From Thuidium tamariscinum (taxonomy: Eukaryota > Streptophyta > Bryopsida > Hypnales > Thuidiaceae), in contig OX344756.2 in assembly GCA_947034885.2 (NCBI GenBank), positions 19,451,489 through 19,515,488 of the forward strand: DNA of 64,000 nucleotides. Reading direction: 5' to 3'. The translations under genes were made by a program, and so were the position numbers. Every line of letters begins with the position of its first letter. Position 1 is the stretch's first letter. A model generated the notes under the pieces. It was given only the letters and a program-made list of their open reading frames with translations, made no database searches and was not told the origin of the DNA. Positions 1-12,920 of the stretch are shown piece after piece.

Positions 1-3000
1 ACTACAAAGGAGTAAATGATTGGAAATTTGAACCGTATTAAGACGATCAATTTCTGCTTCATAGGCTTCAATGCTACTATTTTCAATCTTGAAAGTAGCC
101 AAATATTTTTCCATATTCATCTTTGTAATTGGTATAAAAGGATCATAATTGGCTTGTAGCTTAGAACATTGGCCCATATTTTGGCTCAAGCTATTCTGTA
201 CTTGTACAAATCTATAAAATAGATTATATTAAAGAGGATTTTTGATGCATGATAAGTATTGAAACATAAGAAACGTGCTAATCAAACATATAAACTAGAT
301 AATATAAAGTACAACATCAAACTTCTCCATCATTAGTCTTCAACTCTCCATCCAATGATGGTGTAGAAATTTATGAAAATTCTTGAAATAATCTAATTTT
401 CGTGACACATGGTTTTTTAAGTGGAATTTAGAAAAAATTATAGGTGAGCATTAAAAAAGGGGGGGGGGGGTTAACCTTTATGATAGCTCGTTGACTTTCA
501 ACTTCAGGATGATCTCTAGCAATTGTTTTGATATCTTGGAATTTCTCTATTCCAATAATTTTGGGATCAAGGCGTGAAACTAAATCTTCTATATCCCCAA
601 CATGGTCACAAATGTCATCGAGCATCATCAAAATGACCTCCTCCATCTCTTCTAAGGTGGGAACAAAGACAAAACGATCTTCCCAATCCACAACAAGTTT
701 GATGAAGAACATTGGAGGTTTTTTAAAATTAGGTTCAATAGTAGGTGGCCCCAAGGGATTTGAGAAGCTATCAAGACCATCATCTTTGGCAACCTCTTTT
801 ATTGTATATGCATCCCAAAGTATTGTAAAAGATGCAATGGAATTTAGGACAACATCACGAAGATGCTGAGTCATGGTGTAGTGGAGCCTATATGCAAAGC
901 GGCGAACATGATCTCTTTGCTTGTCGGTAACTCTATTGGGTGGTATAATTCCTTCTACTAACGCAACAACATTTCCCATCCACCTACATTCATGGCAACA
1001 TCTTTCTATAGGTGTTGTTATTTTTAAATTTCTACAAAAACTAAGAATGTAAACTATGCAAGAATACTTATCAACAAAAGTTGTATAGATAGGCAACATC
1101 AAAAAAATATTCTATTAAAATATTCTCTTCAATAGATTATACATATTCACACTAATAGAAGCAATGAATTATCTTCTATTAATGTACCTTGGCAATAATG
1201 ATCATCAGGCATCAATGCTAACTTCAAGTAATTTACTACTATGAAATTTTTAAGAAAATTGCATGGCAATTGCTACCAATATATCAATACTATGAGCAAG
1301 GAAAATGATTGTCTAAATGTTGACATTAAAGATAATCCATTATATGAATGTACTCAATACTTTGAAAGAATTCTTACATAGCTTTGAGATCATCTGTTTT
1401 CTCCGAGCACCAATCATCTTGTAGAGGTGGGAATTGTAGCCAATACATTGGCCTTTCTTTGGTAAAAAGAATTGGGTTGACTAAATCTAATTCACTAATG
1501 TCATACTCTCTATGGAAGAGTTGAAGTCCAAACAACATGGCAAGTTCAGCAGTGACAAGGGTGTCATGTAACAACCTTTTGATTGCTCTAAATCTTAATT
1601 CTAAATCATATTGTACAGGGGCACAACCTTGTCTGCATTCATATAGAGTAAATAATTCATTACAATCATAGGAGTGGAGGTAACTTTTGTAATTTGATCT
1701 ATCCAAATGCATTCAGCCCTAAGCACTTTTGATTCCCTAAATTCACTATGGTACAATTTTTAGCAAACTTTACTATTGCATGATGATAGGTGCTTTGTTA
1801 GCACAAGCTCTAAATCATGTTAAGAGTAAAAAAAATTGACATGTGAATAGTCTACAAAGAATTCTTGACAACAAAGTTTTTTCCTTAGACATTTTTTAGA
1901 AAATCCTTATTGTTGAATTAAACATTTTGGTATACCTCAATTCTTCTAAAGTAGATAGGTATTGTAAAGGTTTTCATCTTACATCAATTTTTTTTTATAA
2001 TGGCCTCTACATTGAGTAAAGATTATAACATTGAAGCCACACTTGATGACATTGTTGACAAGACAAATAATTCATGACCCTCCTTTTATTTCTTCTATTG
2101 CTATAGAAAGCATTGTAATAAAAAATGATGACAATCTAGAATCATAAACCAATTCATCCTTCCCACTTTCAAAAAACCATGGACCTTCAAAGTTTAACAT
2201 TCCCAATCTAGTTTAGATGGGACAGTCAATTCTTGAAACAATTAAATTTTTTTTCAAGATCAATAAATTCATCTCAATCTTCATCAACTCAAATTGTTAT
2301 CTAATATATAAATTTGATAGAAAATGAGAATGTCTAATGATAACCAAATCTTTCAAACCTTGGGCAAGGTGCTTTGGTTCCTATTAAAGGAAAAATCTCC
2401 ATAGCTACCAACTTTTCATGCTTATGAAGTTGAGTTTCAAATTGGAAGTCTTGAATAGATTTGTTTACTGCATCATGGTAGTCTTTTTGGCACTCACCCA
2501 AAACATCCTTCAAGGTTTCTGGATACCTTTGACTAAGCTCCCAACCAACCAAAGTCCTAACTTTGATTTCAAATTTTTCATTAACAAGTTCTGGGTTCTC
2601 AAACGGAAGTCCTTTGATGTAGTGCATGTAACGCTATTTAAACATTCATGATTTGATTAGCATTTACAACTTTCAACATCAATGAGGCTTTTTTAGAGAA
2701 GCTCAATTTGATTTCAAAATGAACAAATTAAATAGATGGAACAACAATCATATGCAAACTTGTATAAATTTTTTTATCATTCTTTTAAGTACATTAAAAA
2801 CTAATATGATTGAGCTTGTGATCAAGTTCTTAAAGATAGGTTTATTGCCACCCATCCATTCAATTATGTATTTTGAAACACTACAATATTAAGCTTAAAT
2901 AAGAAAAAGATGACAACAATTGGTTTCCTAAGTAAAATTCAACATTGTGAACATACAAAGAGAAAAATACATGCGGAAAGTAATATGTTAATTGACTATC

Positions 3001-5260
3001 AATAGTCAAACCTCAAGGAGATAGAAAATATAAACAAAGAAAATGTTCATGAGCCTTTATAATGAATAAAATGCAAGTTGTAATTTGATGAATTTGTTGT
3101 AAGATAAGCTCACATTAGAAGCTTCGATCTTCTTTTTCAAATCCTTTGCACCACATAATCTCAACAAGAAACTACTTTCATTTTCTCTATCTAGAATTAA
3201 ATTAATTCTGTACATCAATAACAATATATTCAAAGTCATCAATCTAGAAATGTTACTAAATAGAAAGGCAATTTTGAATCTTTATTTTTGTGAAATGATA
3301 TATGATTGATACAAAGCATTCATATGCATTTAAAACCATAATGCATTGACATATAAAAGATGATTCAAAAAACAAAAAATAGAGAAATTGTAGCTTTTGG
3401 GGTCAAAAGCATTATCATAAATGGAGGTGATTACCTTTTAACATATTTTTGAGCACCATTATCATCCCACTCTAGCTCAAAAGTATCAGTTTTGTGATTG
3501 TAGTCTACAATCAAACATGGAGCCCAAATGAACCTTTTGGGCTCTATAAGATAATATCGTGAACGAGCTTTAACTCCTCTCTCACCTCTTTTACGTGCCT
3601 TGCCAAGGAAATTAAAGTTAATTAATAGTACAAACAAAACATAGTTACTCTATTAGAAACAAAAAATTTGACCATCTATCGGACACTATAGGACAATATT
3701 CAATGACATCATTGTCATGCATAAATATTTTCTAAAGGATAGTGAATAGATATTTTATGATTGTTTGTCAATATTTTTGTTTTTTCAAAAATATGTATAT
3801 ATATACAAAAATATGTTACGGATACAAAAATACACAAGAATTAACCCATATTATTTGGTCTTGGATGACATTTGGAAATTACATATGAAGAAGGGTGATG
3901 ATCACTTCACAAACTTGATTTTGTAAATAAATCAAATCATTCCTTTCACTATCCACTCAATCCACCTAAACTTTGATACTATATCCCTCACTATCCACCC
4001 CAAAGACAAGTTGCATGGCATTTCATACTAAATAATAGAGAAATTGTTTTACAAATATGACTAAATTTTTATTAAAAAAAATTATTTCTAAACTCTAATT
4101 TGCTTAAACCATACTTAAAAAACAATTCTTAAGAAATGACTAGGGTTTTACCTAAGATATTTATGAACCATCAAGGGCACTTAAAGGATGATTCAATTCA
4201 CCTCCTTGAGATCATAAGTTGGATACTTGAGATCCAATTGAGGATTGTCAAAGTAATAGAGAGGAATGTTAATGGCTGTTTTCACTTTGTCTAGTGTAAA
4301 AGTCCGGCGTGCAAAATATTCTGTAGGTGCATTTATTGTCTCCGATATAGGATCAACAGTCCAATTTTCAACAAATTCCATATGATTAAGGTCTTTGTAC
4401 TCCATAAATTTCTTGACATCATGCTTAAAGATCAACCAAAGGAGTGGACGTGGTGGATAACTTCCAAACCTCTCCTCTGGTATAAATCTTTCATCTGCAT
4501 TTTGTTCCATTTGCTTGCTTTCTTTATGTATTTTAGATTGCTTTTCAAAAATCTTAGCAGCTAGAAGTATTGAGTCTCTTGAAGTTTGGGAGCGCTCATC
4601 ATGAACAACATCCACATCATGCACAAATGATATTTCCTTCCTACGTGCATCATGAAACTCCACCAATATTGGATCAAGTATGTCATCATGTTCTCCCTCT
4701 TCTTCAAAAGTTTCATAGTCATCATGTTCAGCAAACATCACTCTTTTCAAAGCTGGTAGAATGCTAAATTGTATACTTGAAACACGTGAATCTTCTTCCA
4801 TCTTGGAATCTTCTTTGAGTTGACATTCAACCAAAATACTCTTTTTCTTCTTGCATTTTTTTTGTAATGGGATTTTAGAACCTAAATCTTTGGAACAACC
4901 ACCCTCCAAACCTTCCATTTCTATATCTTGAGACTTTTTGGATTTTGCAAAAAATGGATTTCTATTGTTCAATAACATTACAGGGATTACAATAGAATAG
5001 GGAGGAAGAACTCCACGGAATGAAGTAGTTTCTTGAATGAGTTCCAAACCCCTAATATCATATAAATTCTTTAGATCATCATCCTTGTTTGGTGCAATGG
5101 CAGGAGAATCTGGAAGAATAGGAGGTGCTTCTTCTATTGATATATGTGGGGCTTCCCCTGGCACAGATGAGCTTGGAATTTTTCGCAAGTATAATGGTGT
5201 GAAATGTATCTTTTTCTTTTGACTAGTATCTAGAAATAACTTTCGCCTCTTTGGTGCCAT
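1..5260 (-). CDS. Axonemal-type dynein heavy chain, N-terminal part (runs off left edge)
   Basis: Motor subunit of the flagellar axoneme; the visible part is the tail and the start of the linker, and the AAA motor lies beyond position 1. Proposed exons on the complement are 4202-5260, 3435-3598, 3114-3207, 2359-2633, 1378-1698, 476-1031 and 1-195. All borders are GT-AG and the phases agree, giving about 888 residues. The first exon starts at ATG 5260 with a basic, low-complexity leader (MAPKRRKLF), followed by charged sequence and then PPRPLLWLIF near residue 265. Exon 2 holds RFIWAPCLIVDYN and FELEWDDNG, a segment I recognise from single-headed inner-arm heavy chains. Exon 6 holds RDHVRRFAYRLHYTM and FVPTLEEMEEVILMMLDDI, as in the region before the linker. 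No stop interrupts the frame, so it looks intact. The inner-arm subtype (DNAH1/3/7/12-like) is inferred. An upstream non-coding exon is possible. Confidence 0.86.
459..470. repeat. Poly-G run of 12 in a dynein intron
   Basis: Twelve consecutive G on the plus strand (C on the coding strand) lie just inside the intron after dynein exon 476-1031. It is a homopolymer that could be length-variable or a sequencing artefact. No function is claimed. Confidence 0.8.
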
Positions 5261-5263
5261 CAC

Positions 5264-8200
5264 ATTCCAATAATTATTTGTAGGGAATGGATTTCAAATA
5301 ATTACTCAATTAGAAATGCCATTGTCTATACTAGAAACAAAGGAACAAAGGATCTGTACAAACTAAAGCAAATACTAGGCTAAATATAAGAGCCTTGTGC
5401 AATGTATTTTTGGTCCAAATGGCATTTGCAACTAAAATGCCTACACATTAAGATTCAACACCCCTTCATCATTTTTCCATTTTACTATATTAAATTGTGT
5501 AATAATAAATTATAATATTAAAAAACAATAAAATTGTGATATTTTTCAAAAATTGAGACTTTGGAGATCTAAAAAATTAGAAAATATTGTTTTTTTAAAA
5601 TTAAAAAAAACACTATATTATATTTTTTAAACTTATATCTCGCAATTTATTTTCAATTATAAAAAATCAAATTCAAGAGTATCTAGTAATTTTGGATGAA
5701 TCACATTTTCTTAAACAACTCCATTAAATTTAAGAAAAAAAATACAAGATATATATGGAGTCTTGGAAAAATTGAAAAGTCATAAATTGATGTAATAAAT
5801 AATTTTTATATGCTTGCAATGACAATTGAATATTAAAATTAATAAAAATATGTTTTTTTAGATAATTAAGCCTTTGTAAATATTTTTTTGTATGAATTTT
5901 TAATATTTTGAACTATTTTAAATTTTTAGTCTTTTCATACATTGCAATACTAAAAGCTAGTCTTAAATAGCAGCTTAAAAGTTTTAGATTTGAATTAAAA
6001 TTTTTTAGCAAACTATCCAACAAATTTTCATGTCTTACATACTATTAATATTTTCATTTTATCAAAAGAAACTAGTACACCATATTTGCAATCACCCATT
6101 TTCAAAGTCAATTGAAAAGTTGTCATAGAGACATTTAAAAATCAAAAGAAAGAAGCATAAAGCCTCTAAACTTCTCCTGTATTTAAAAATGAATTAGTTA
6201 AAGGAGAAATTGTATTCCTAAAGAATAAAATATATTTATTTATACAATTGATCAACTACATCTCTAATTTGTTGTGTACGTTGCTCTTTTAATTCAATTT
6301 TATAAACTCTACCTATTTTTAAGCTATATCTAAATATCCAAGATTCAAAAGTATTTCATTACAATAATGTTCAAACAATCACTGAATTAAATGCCTTTAA
6401 AAATGATAAATTTTCATTTCTTCATCACCTACAAGCAATTTTAACAAATCCTATCTTTCAAAAGAAATGAGTTTCAATAGATAGATTCTTGCCACCTCCA
6501 AAAAATCACTACTTCCACAATGTCTATTTTAGTTATTTCTCTTAAGTAGATTTTTTAATGAAAAAACCACGCAACCTAAAAATACCTTCTAACATCAAGT
6601 ATTCCAAAATTTTGTAAAGTTAACCACTAAAAGATCTCCACATCCAATCACTCATACAAATTTCAACTCAATCTACAAGAAGTAGAAGTATCAACTACGT
6701 CTACTAAATCAATCATCACCACATCTATTAAAGCATATAATTTCAAGAAACTCAATACCACTCCAAACATTTGTTATGACACCTCCAATATCTACTATCC
6801 CTAATTTTAGAGCTTAATTTAGTAGAATATCTATATAAATCTAACAAATATATCTATATCAAGACAAAAATAAAAACAAAAGCAAACAAGTCTTGCCAAC
6901 TTACAGTACTTGTCTTCTCGAATCATATCAAATCCTTTTTTGGGCCACAATGACAATCAACGCAATTCTTCTATTTTGCTCATCCAACCTCACCTAGAAA
7001 AGAATAAAGAAAGACAAGAATTAGCCATGGAATGCACGCAAGAATGGTGACCATGGCAAAAGATTGTAGTGGAGTCTGAGAATGAAATCTTTGACAAGGT
7101 GGCTCCGATGTTTTTGCATGACAAAGTGGAATAAAACTCTTACAACATCAATCCAACAATTAAACTCTGATTTCAAGCGACACCAATTTGAAATACACCC
7201 TACAATACATGGCTCCCATATCAATACTTTTTAAACAATTTTATAACAATGTTTCAAATTAAAAAATTGGTTCAACAAAAAAATTGATTAAATTCTTCTA
7301 TATATAATTGATACAAATACATTTCAATTATATTACATCATGTTTGCAATGGGCATTGTCCATGTGTTTTAAATACAAATATTTTTTTTTTAAACGCTTA
7401 GGAAAATAATTTGTCATGTTTTTTTAGGATGAATTTGTAAAATTTAATACATAGTCAATAAAATGCATTTGTTTCAATCCTCTACTATTATTTACCAAGA
7501 AAAAATTGTTGGAAATTTTAATTTTTAAATTAAAAAGTACTTTGAAATTGACTAAAAGTTGAATTCTTTTTAATTTTCAATAATAAATAAATTTCTTTTA
7601 AATTTAGAATGCAAAGTTCTAGTCATGTTGTTTTTGGAAGATTTTGGTTTGGACTTTGGATTATTTATTCAATTTGTGTTTTGCAAGCCATTTTTAAAGT
7701 AAAGGAGTTATTTTTGAAGATGAAACACAACCATATCACTTCAAGTGTAAAGTATTTGTAAACAATAGTTTCAATAATCTACACCTTACAAATGTAAGAG
7801 AACTAATAGAAAAATCTCTAAATGCTTAATTGGATGGAAAAACAAGATTTTGAATGTAAATGATAGGTTGGCATTCATCGATTGTTTAGATGTTTGAGTA
7901 TCTAATCTTACATTGATTAATAAAAAAATTGATTGGATGATATTTTATGGGTTTATTTGGATGTGGAAAGCTTTGATTATAATATGGTTGAATGACTGAT
8001 TGAAAGAAAGTTAAGACTAGAGTTATTATGAGGAATGTAGTCATACTTGTCAATTTGTAAGAGTAAACCATCAAACTAAAGCAAAATAAACAATAAGAAA
8101 GAATATAGAGCAATTTGATTTGTTTTCATTTTACTTGTTGAGTAGAAATTTGTATATTTATGTTGAAGAGCATATTGGCTTAAAAAAAAATTGCATGTAA

Positions 8201-8385
8201 GTCTACCTTTAGGATGGGCTGGGAATAAAAATTATTAGAAGTCATTGAACAAAATATGAGAACTCATTATTGGTTTGGACTCATTGTATTCTTTCAACAT
8301 GTATTTATCATAGGCCTACTAGTTGTCAATCATTGGTGTTCTATTTAGGAAAGTAAATAATGTGAAAACATCCATAAATTAAACA
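5264..8385. other. AT-rich intergenic stretch upstream of the dynein gene
   Basis: Very AT-rich sequence with many A and T runs. I find no credible exon, RNA gene or clear inverted-repeat element. The part next to 5260 should contain the promoter of the minus-strand dynein gene, but no convincing TATA box stands out. Confidence 0.5.
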
Positions 8386-9337
8386 TTAACCCCTAAAGGT
8401 TTTTGACTATGTTTTCACCAAAAATGCTCCAAAACTGCCATTTCTAATACAAGTGCAAATTTTTTTCTTAAAACACATTTTTGACTCATGTAACCATAGG
8501 ATCTTATAGTAAGGTGGTTTGTAAACATGTGGAAAAAAATTTCAGAATTTCCACTGTGTAGATTGCAAGATATAAGCATTTGAATTGACAAAAATTGTTC
8601 TTTTATCCCTGCGAAAATCCGGGCAGCTGCACTTCACAAGGTCACATTTGTGTGAAAAAAATTCAAAATGGTGGTTACTCTTTGAATTCATACTTCAATG
8701 CAAGTTGGCTACATTCTCAAAAAATTTCAAACCATTTGGAATTGTACAACATATAGGAAAAAATAAGTAAGTAGAAAGAAGTAAAAAATGAGCCAAAATA
8801 CTAAATTGTGAACATTTTATTCATGGAATTGAAAATTTTCAATCCCAATGGTTAAAATGTTGTAATAAAAAATCTACACCTTTTGTTTTTATTTTTTTTC
8901 AAAAATATGAAAATTGAATTAAATGAAGAATTTCAAACTTTTTTTATATTGTAGAGATTCTGTAACTCGCCGTAAACTACCCCAAACTCAAAAATCTTCC
9001 TAACTTTTGACTCATTGATCGGAATGGATTGATTCAAAGCTTAACATGTTTGTATAAACCTAAGGAACCAATTTGAAATTTCGCTTTTAAAAAAAAAAGT
9101 TTTTTGAAGAAGTTTTTTCAGCTGCCCGCGCTGTTCGCCGAATAAAGAAAACAACATATCCTGCCATAACTTTTTAACAGTGAAGTCAAAAGTTATGAAA
9201 GTTGTTGGCCTTAAAGCTACTCCTTGGACACACATTGTATCAAAATTTCAAAGAGAAAAAATAAAAACTCCATCCGTAGTGAGCTGCCCAAAAAATTTAT
9301 AATCTCAAAAAACGATGTTCAGGGCTTTAGGGGTTAA
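8386..9337. mobile_element. TTAA-flanked inverted-repeat element 1 (piggyBac-like, non-autonomous)
   Basis: The element is bounded by TTAA at 8386-8389 and 9334-9337. Its left end reads CCCCTAAAGG and its right end, reverse-complemented, CCCCTAAAGCCC. By eye it is homologous end to end, in opposite orientation, to the element at 39473-40404. For example, both carry CTCCAAAACTG followed by a TCATTTCTA-like stretch near one end, and a GGCAGCTGCACTTC block further in. No transposase is present. The TTAA target and C-rich tips are those of the piggyBac superfamily; that assignment is inferred. Confidence 0.75.
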
Positions 9338-9771
9338 ACCATCCCTATACTTAACTATGATTTATTGATTGTTTATTTTTTGAGATTTTGGTTTTAGATT
9401 TACATAAAATAGGGATTTTAAAGAGACCCAAAAATTGGAGGGACTTAATCTAAAAAAATGTAGATGATTGAAACATGATGTACAACCCTACTCACTTTAG
9501 TGGCTATTGATGTAAAGCAAAAATAAATATTTAAATAGTGTGCCTTGTGCCAATGCCACAATAAGAATTAAAATAAAAGATATTTTCTAATTTTTTAACT
9601 CATTGAAACTTTGAAATTCAATGAATTTTTCACCATGAGTCCAAATGCCTTGAAACCAAGCCCATGCACCCCTCCTCACCAAGAGCTTCCCGATGGTACC
9701 AAACACACCACCCAGAGATGCACGGTCTAGGAGATCTCAACGTGACAAACAAACAAAACAAACTACCTGTC

Positions 9772-10330
9772 TTAACCCTTTAGGGCCTAGCATGCCAATT
9801 TTGGTTCTTTTAAATTGAATTTTTGAAATTAGAACACTCTCTTGGCCTTAGCTGCTCTTGAGGTATGAACAAGATGTGAGGGCACGGGTATTCCACTTCC
9901 AATGAGCCATTAGCCATCAAATTTAGAACAATGATGATTTGTCTATGGCAATTTGAAGTTGGGAATTTTAGAGTTCCAAAATGCACTGTGGAACATGTTT
10001 CTCTATTGAATTTATTTGTGTATAACTAAAGAGAGGATGCCAACTTCACCATAATGTTCAATATAATGAACTCTATTTTCAATAAAAATTTCATGGTAAA
10101 GTGAGCTTTTTTGTAATTACTATGATTTTTCAAAGACATAAACTTTAAAAAATCATATAAATTTCATTTTTTTTCCAAAAATAAATTAAAAACCATATTA
10201 GATAGAAGATATGAATTCTTATTTGTAGAAAAATAATAATTTAGATTAAATTATAAAATTTTAATATGCAAATTTGATTTTAGAAAAATTCAAGAGGTTG
10301 CTTGGGGCTCCTTAGGCCCTAAAGGGTTAA
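9772..10330. mobile_element. TTAA-flanked inverted-repeat element 2 (piggyBac-like)
   Basis: TTAA lies at 9772-9775 and 10327-10330. The tips match as a 14-bp inverted repeat, CCCTTTAGGGCCTA, the cleanest terminal repeat of any such element in the window. The interior is AT-rich with no long frame. The ends resemble the other TTAA elements but the interior looks different, so it may be a separate subfamily. Confidence 0.78.
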
Positions 10331-12920
10331 GGTATAGATATATAGTGTGAAATGTGAATTAATTTTTATAGGTCCCCTTAAAATCCCTATTTAGTGTAGC
10401 TATTTGATGGTTTCAATGGCTTGGGGAGCCTTGACTTTTAAAATTCATAGAAATTGCATGTCTTATACAAAAATTCTAATTCTGTTTTACAATCATGATT
10501 TTCAATTTTTAATACTCCAAAAATATTTCTTCTAAAAAAAGTTGCTTCCATCTTCATTGAATTTCTTATTTAGACAATTCTAGATGGTTTCACCTTAAAG
10601 ACTTAGGTTTTGAAACAAAGTAAGTTAGAAATATACCGGGATCACAAATAATTTACTTTCGTTTCATCCCCAGAGGGAAAACGTGAGAACATGACAGGGA
10701 ACTTCATCTCTCTAAAACTCTCTTGGCGCACTAACTTCGACCTAATTTCGCTGCTTGAGAGTCGACTCCCCGATTTCGTGTGCATTTTCTGAATCGTTGT
10801 TGCTTGTTCTGTTGTGCTTAGCTTACTTACGGGTCACTGCTCCGGAGGACACCTTGTGTGCTCAGACTGACTCACGGGTTGGAAAATTGAGAAGGTTTCG
10901 GTGTAATTTAAGCTGGTGTCTGATGATTTTAACTCTCCCGGGTTCTTATAACGAAGAGTGATGTAGTGGAGCATTCCCTTTGATTTTATGTGAATTTTGA
11001 TATTTCTGTTGCTCAGAGAGTAGGTGATGGTAGTGAGAATTTTCTTGATCCACTTGATGATTCTCTTCCAGGAATGTATTTCAGGGAATCTCTTCTAGAA
11101 ATGTTGTTGACAGGATGTGTTTCCGTTTAGGTAGTGGAGTGATTTGTTATACCATAGAGCAAAGGTTCTTTTGACACCGAAATTTCGACGGCTTATCTTG
11201 TGTTTTGAAATATGATCAAGGACGAAAACAAACGGTGAAAAACAAGAAACAAGACATTTTTCGAAAGCGTGATGACGTATTCGATGGGAATCTCTACCAT
11301 GCTTCGAGTTCTTGAAAATGCTTGGTTCATGTTAAAGAAAATCTAAGGTAATTGAATGGAACAAATGCGCTCGTCGTGCATCCTGTACTGGACTAGGGAA
11401 TTTGCAACATGACAAACTTAATCCATGTTTACATATTGATTCGTAGTAATGGTGTAATTTTCACAGCTGAAAACATTGTCCTCCGCGTAATCCAAATGAA
11501 ATAAATCTTGAAACCTGTGGTTCTATAAAATTAAAATTCATCAATCGACAGCTCAGAAACAACCGCAATGAAATGATTATTTTCTCAGCTTGTGATCCCG
11601 CATTTGATCAGTCTACTGAAATTCTCAAAACATGGAATTTAGTCTAAAGCTTTAGACCACCGGAGCGCTATTCACAGAATTCATAAATGTGGACGCGTCG
11701 TTGTAGCAGATGTCAAGGGGACCTACTGCGAAGACACCTGAAGCGGTCCCCAGGATTTCTGCAAAACTTAAAACATCTCTTCGAGCTGTTACCTGAAAGT
11801 CCTTGTGGAAATGAGCGGAGTCGAAGATGATTCAACGCGGAAATGTCGACCATTACTTGGAACGATAGACGAGCGTTCTCCTTCTATCATAACCGTAACC
11901 CATGATGCGAAACAAGCCAGGTTAGAAACATTTTTATCCTCATTTTCAGAGAAAAATATGGGGTTAGGGTTGCGCCAAATTGACCGATTCCTAAAGGGAC
12001 AGCGCTCTTCATAGGAATCACTAAGTGACAATGCTTGCTATGCTCGTAGCCTGATCAGAATGTGATTAAGATGAGGATTCCTGTTATTTAATTATTGCCT
12101 TTACAAGGAAACTTAAATCCTTACTGAAGCTAGCCTCACTGGCGATGACGTTCAGCAATTCTTCCCCATGACGGTCTGAAAGTACCTGCGGTTACTACGA
12201 TTTAGGTTAGCGTCATCAACTTCAAATGAACCTGATTCACGGACTGTCATGAAAGTATGCTGGGGAGAATGTCAGTTCATGTTCCTTGTGCAATGCGGAA
12301 TTTGTGAGTGCCGTGTCGGATAGGTGAAGTATATAAAAAGCCGCAGGGAGAACAGGCTTATACTGTCTATTATCATGAGGACCTTAACATTACAACCACT
12401 GCTTCACACCATTGAGGAGTGATAGTCCTCAATTTATTCGCACGCATAAATTGACTTGTACGATATCTGAGCGTACTATATCCGAATGGACGAAATTCTA
12501 TCTGGGTCAAGGCAGTGAAAAACTACTCACTCATAATGTCAAGCTCATATTAAGCGGTAGCCAGTGTGATAGTCTTGAGTCTGCATGAGTGACAGGTTTG
12601 AAATAGTATGGAGTTATCAACTATTCGATTTACAGCATAATCGACCTGCGTTTCCATTCATTTGCATCTCAGGTGCTCAGATGTTAAAAATGTTGAGTTT
12701 GCCCATAGTTTTTTTTCACTCTCTGTTCTTGATTGTGGAAGAAAACTTCGAAATTGAAATTAAATAGTCAACTACGAGGTACGCTTGTGCGTGTCCGTCA
12801 TGGAGATCATCCCTGCACAGGCTGTCCTCGCTTAGCTGATATAGCCCAGGGGACTCTAGTGCGGAAGAAGGAACGTAAACCGTCCTTTAGGATTCAAATT
12901 GAGCGACGGGGGCTTCCGCT
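10331..12920. other. Less AT-rich region upstream of the GDSL gene, no recognised gene
   Basis: From about 10,640 base composition becomes clearly less AT-rich than on either side and stays so through the GDSL gene. Only short open frames occur (for example 10755-10961 and 11805-12014), and none resembles a known protein. It may hold the promoter, 5' leader and possibly an upstream intron of the lipase gene, or an old decayed gene. I cannot decide. Confidence 0.45.
12330..12340 (+). promoter_or_regulatory. Candidate TATA box of the GDSL gene
   Basis: GTATATAAAAA is a good plant TATA match on the coding strand. It is about 590 bases before the chosen ATG at 12921, which would imply a long leader or a leader intron. 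The link to the gene is inferred from orientation and position only. Confidence 0.35.

Noticed and set aside
528-869. Plus-strand frame of 113 codons
   Set aside because: It is the antisense shadow of dynein exon 476-1031, whose protein is recognisable and in phase with its neighbours.
2345-2358. Alternative donor at the end of dynein exon 4 (after TTT G)
   Set aside because: It gives a phase that does not match exon 1378-1698; the donor after 2359 does.
11789-12031. Overlapping frames of 70-80 codons on both strands
   Set aside because: No resemblance to known proteins, and no matching exon or splice partner could be found.
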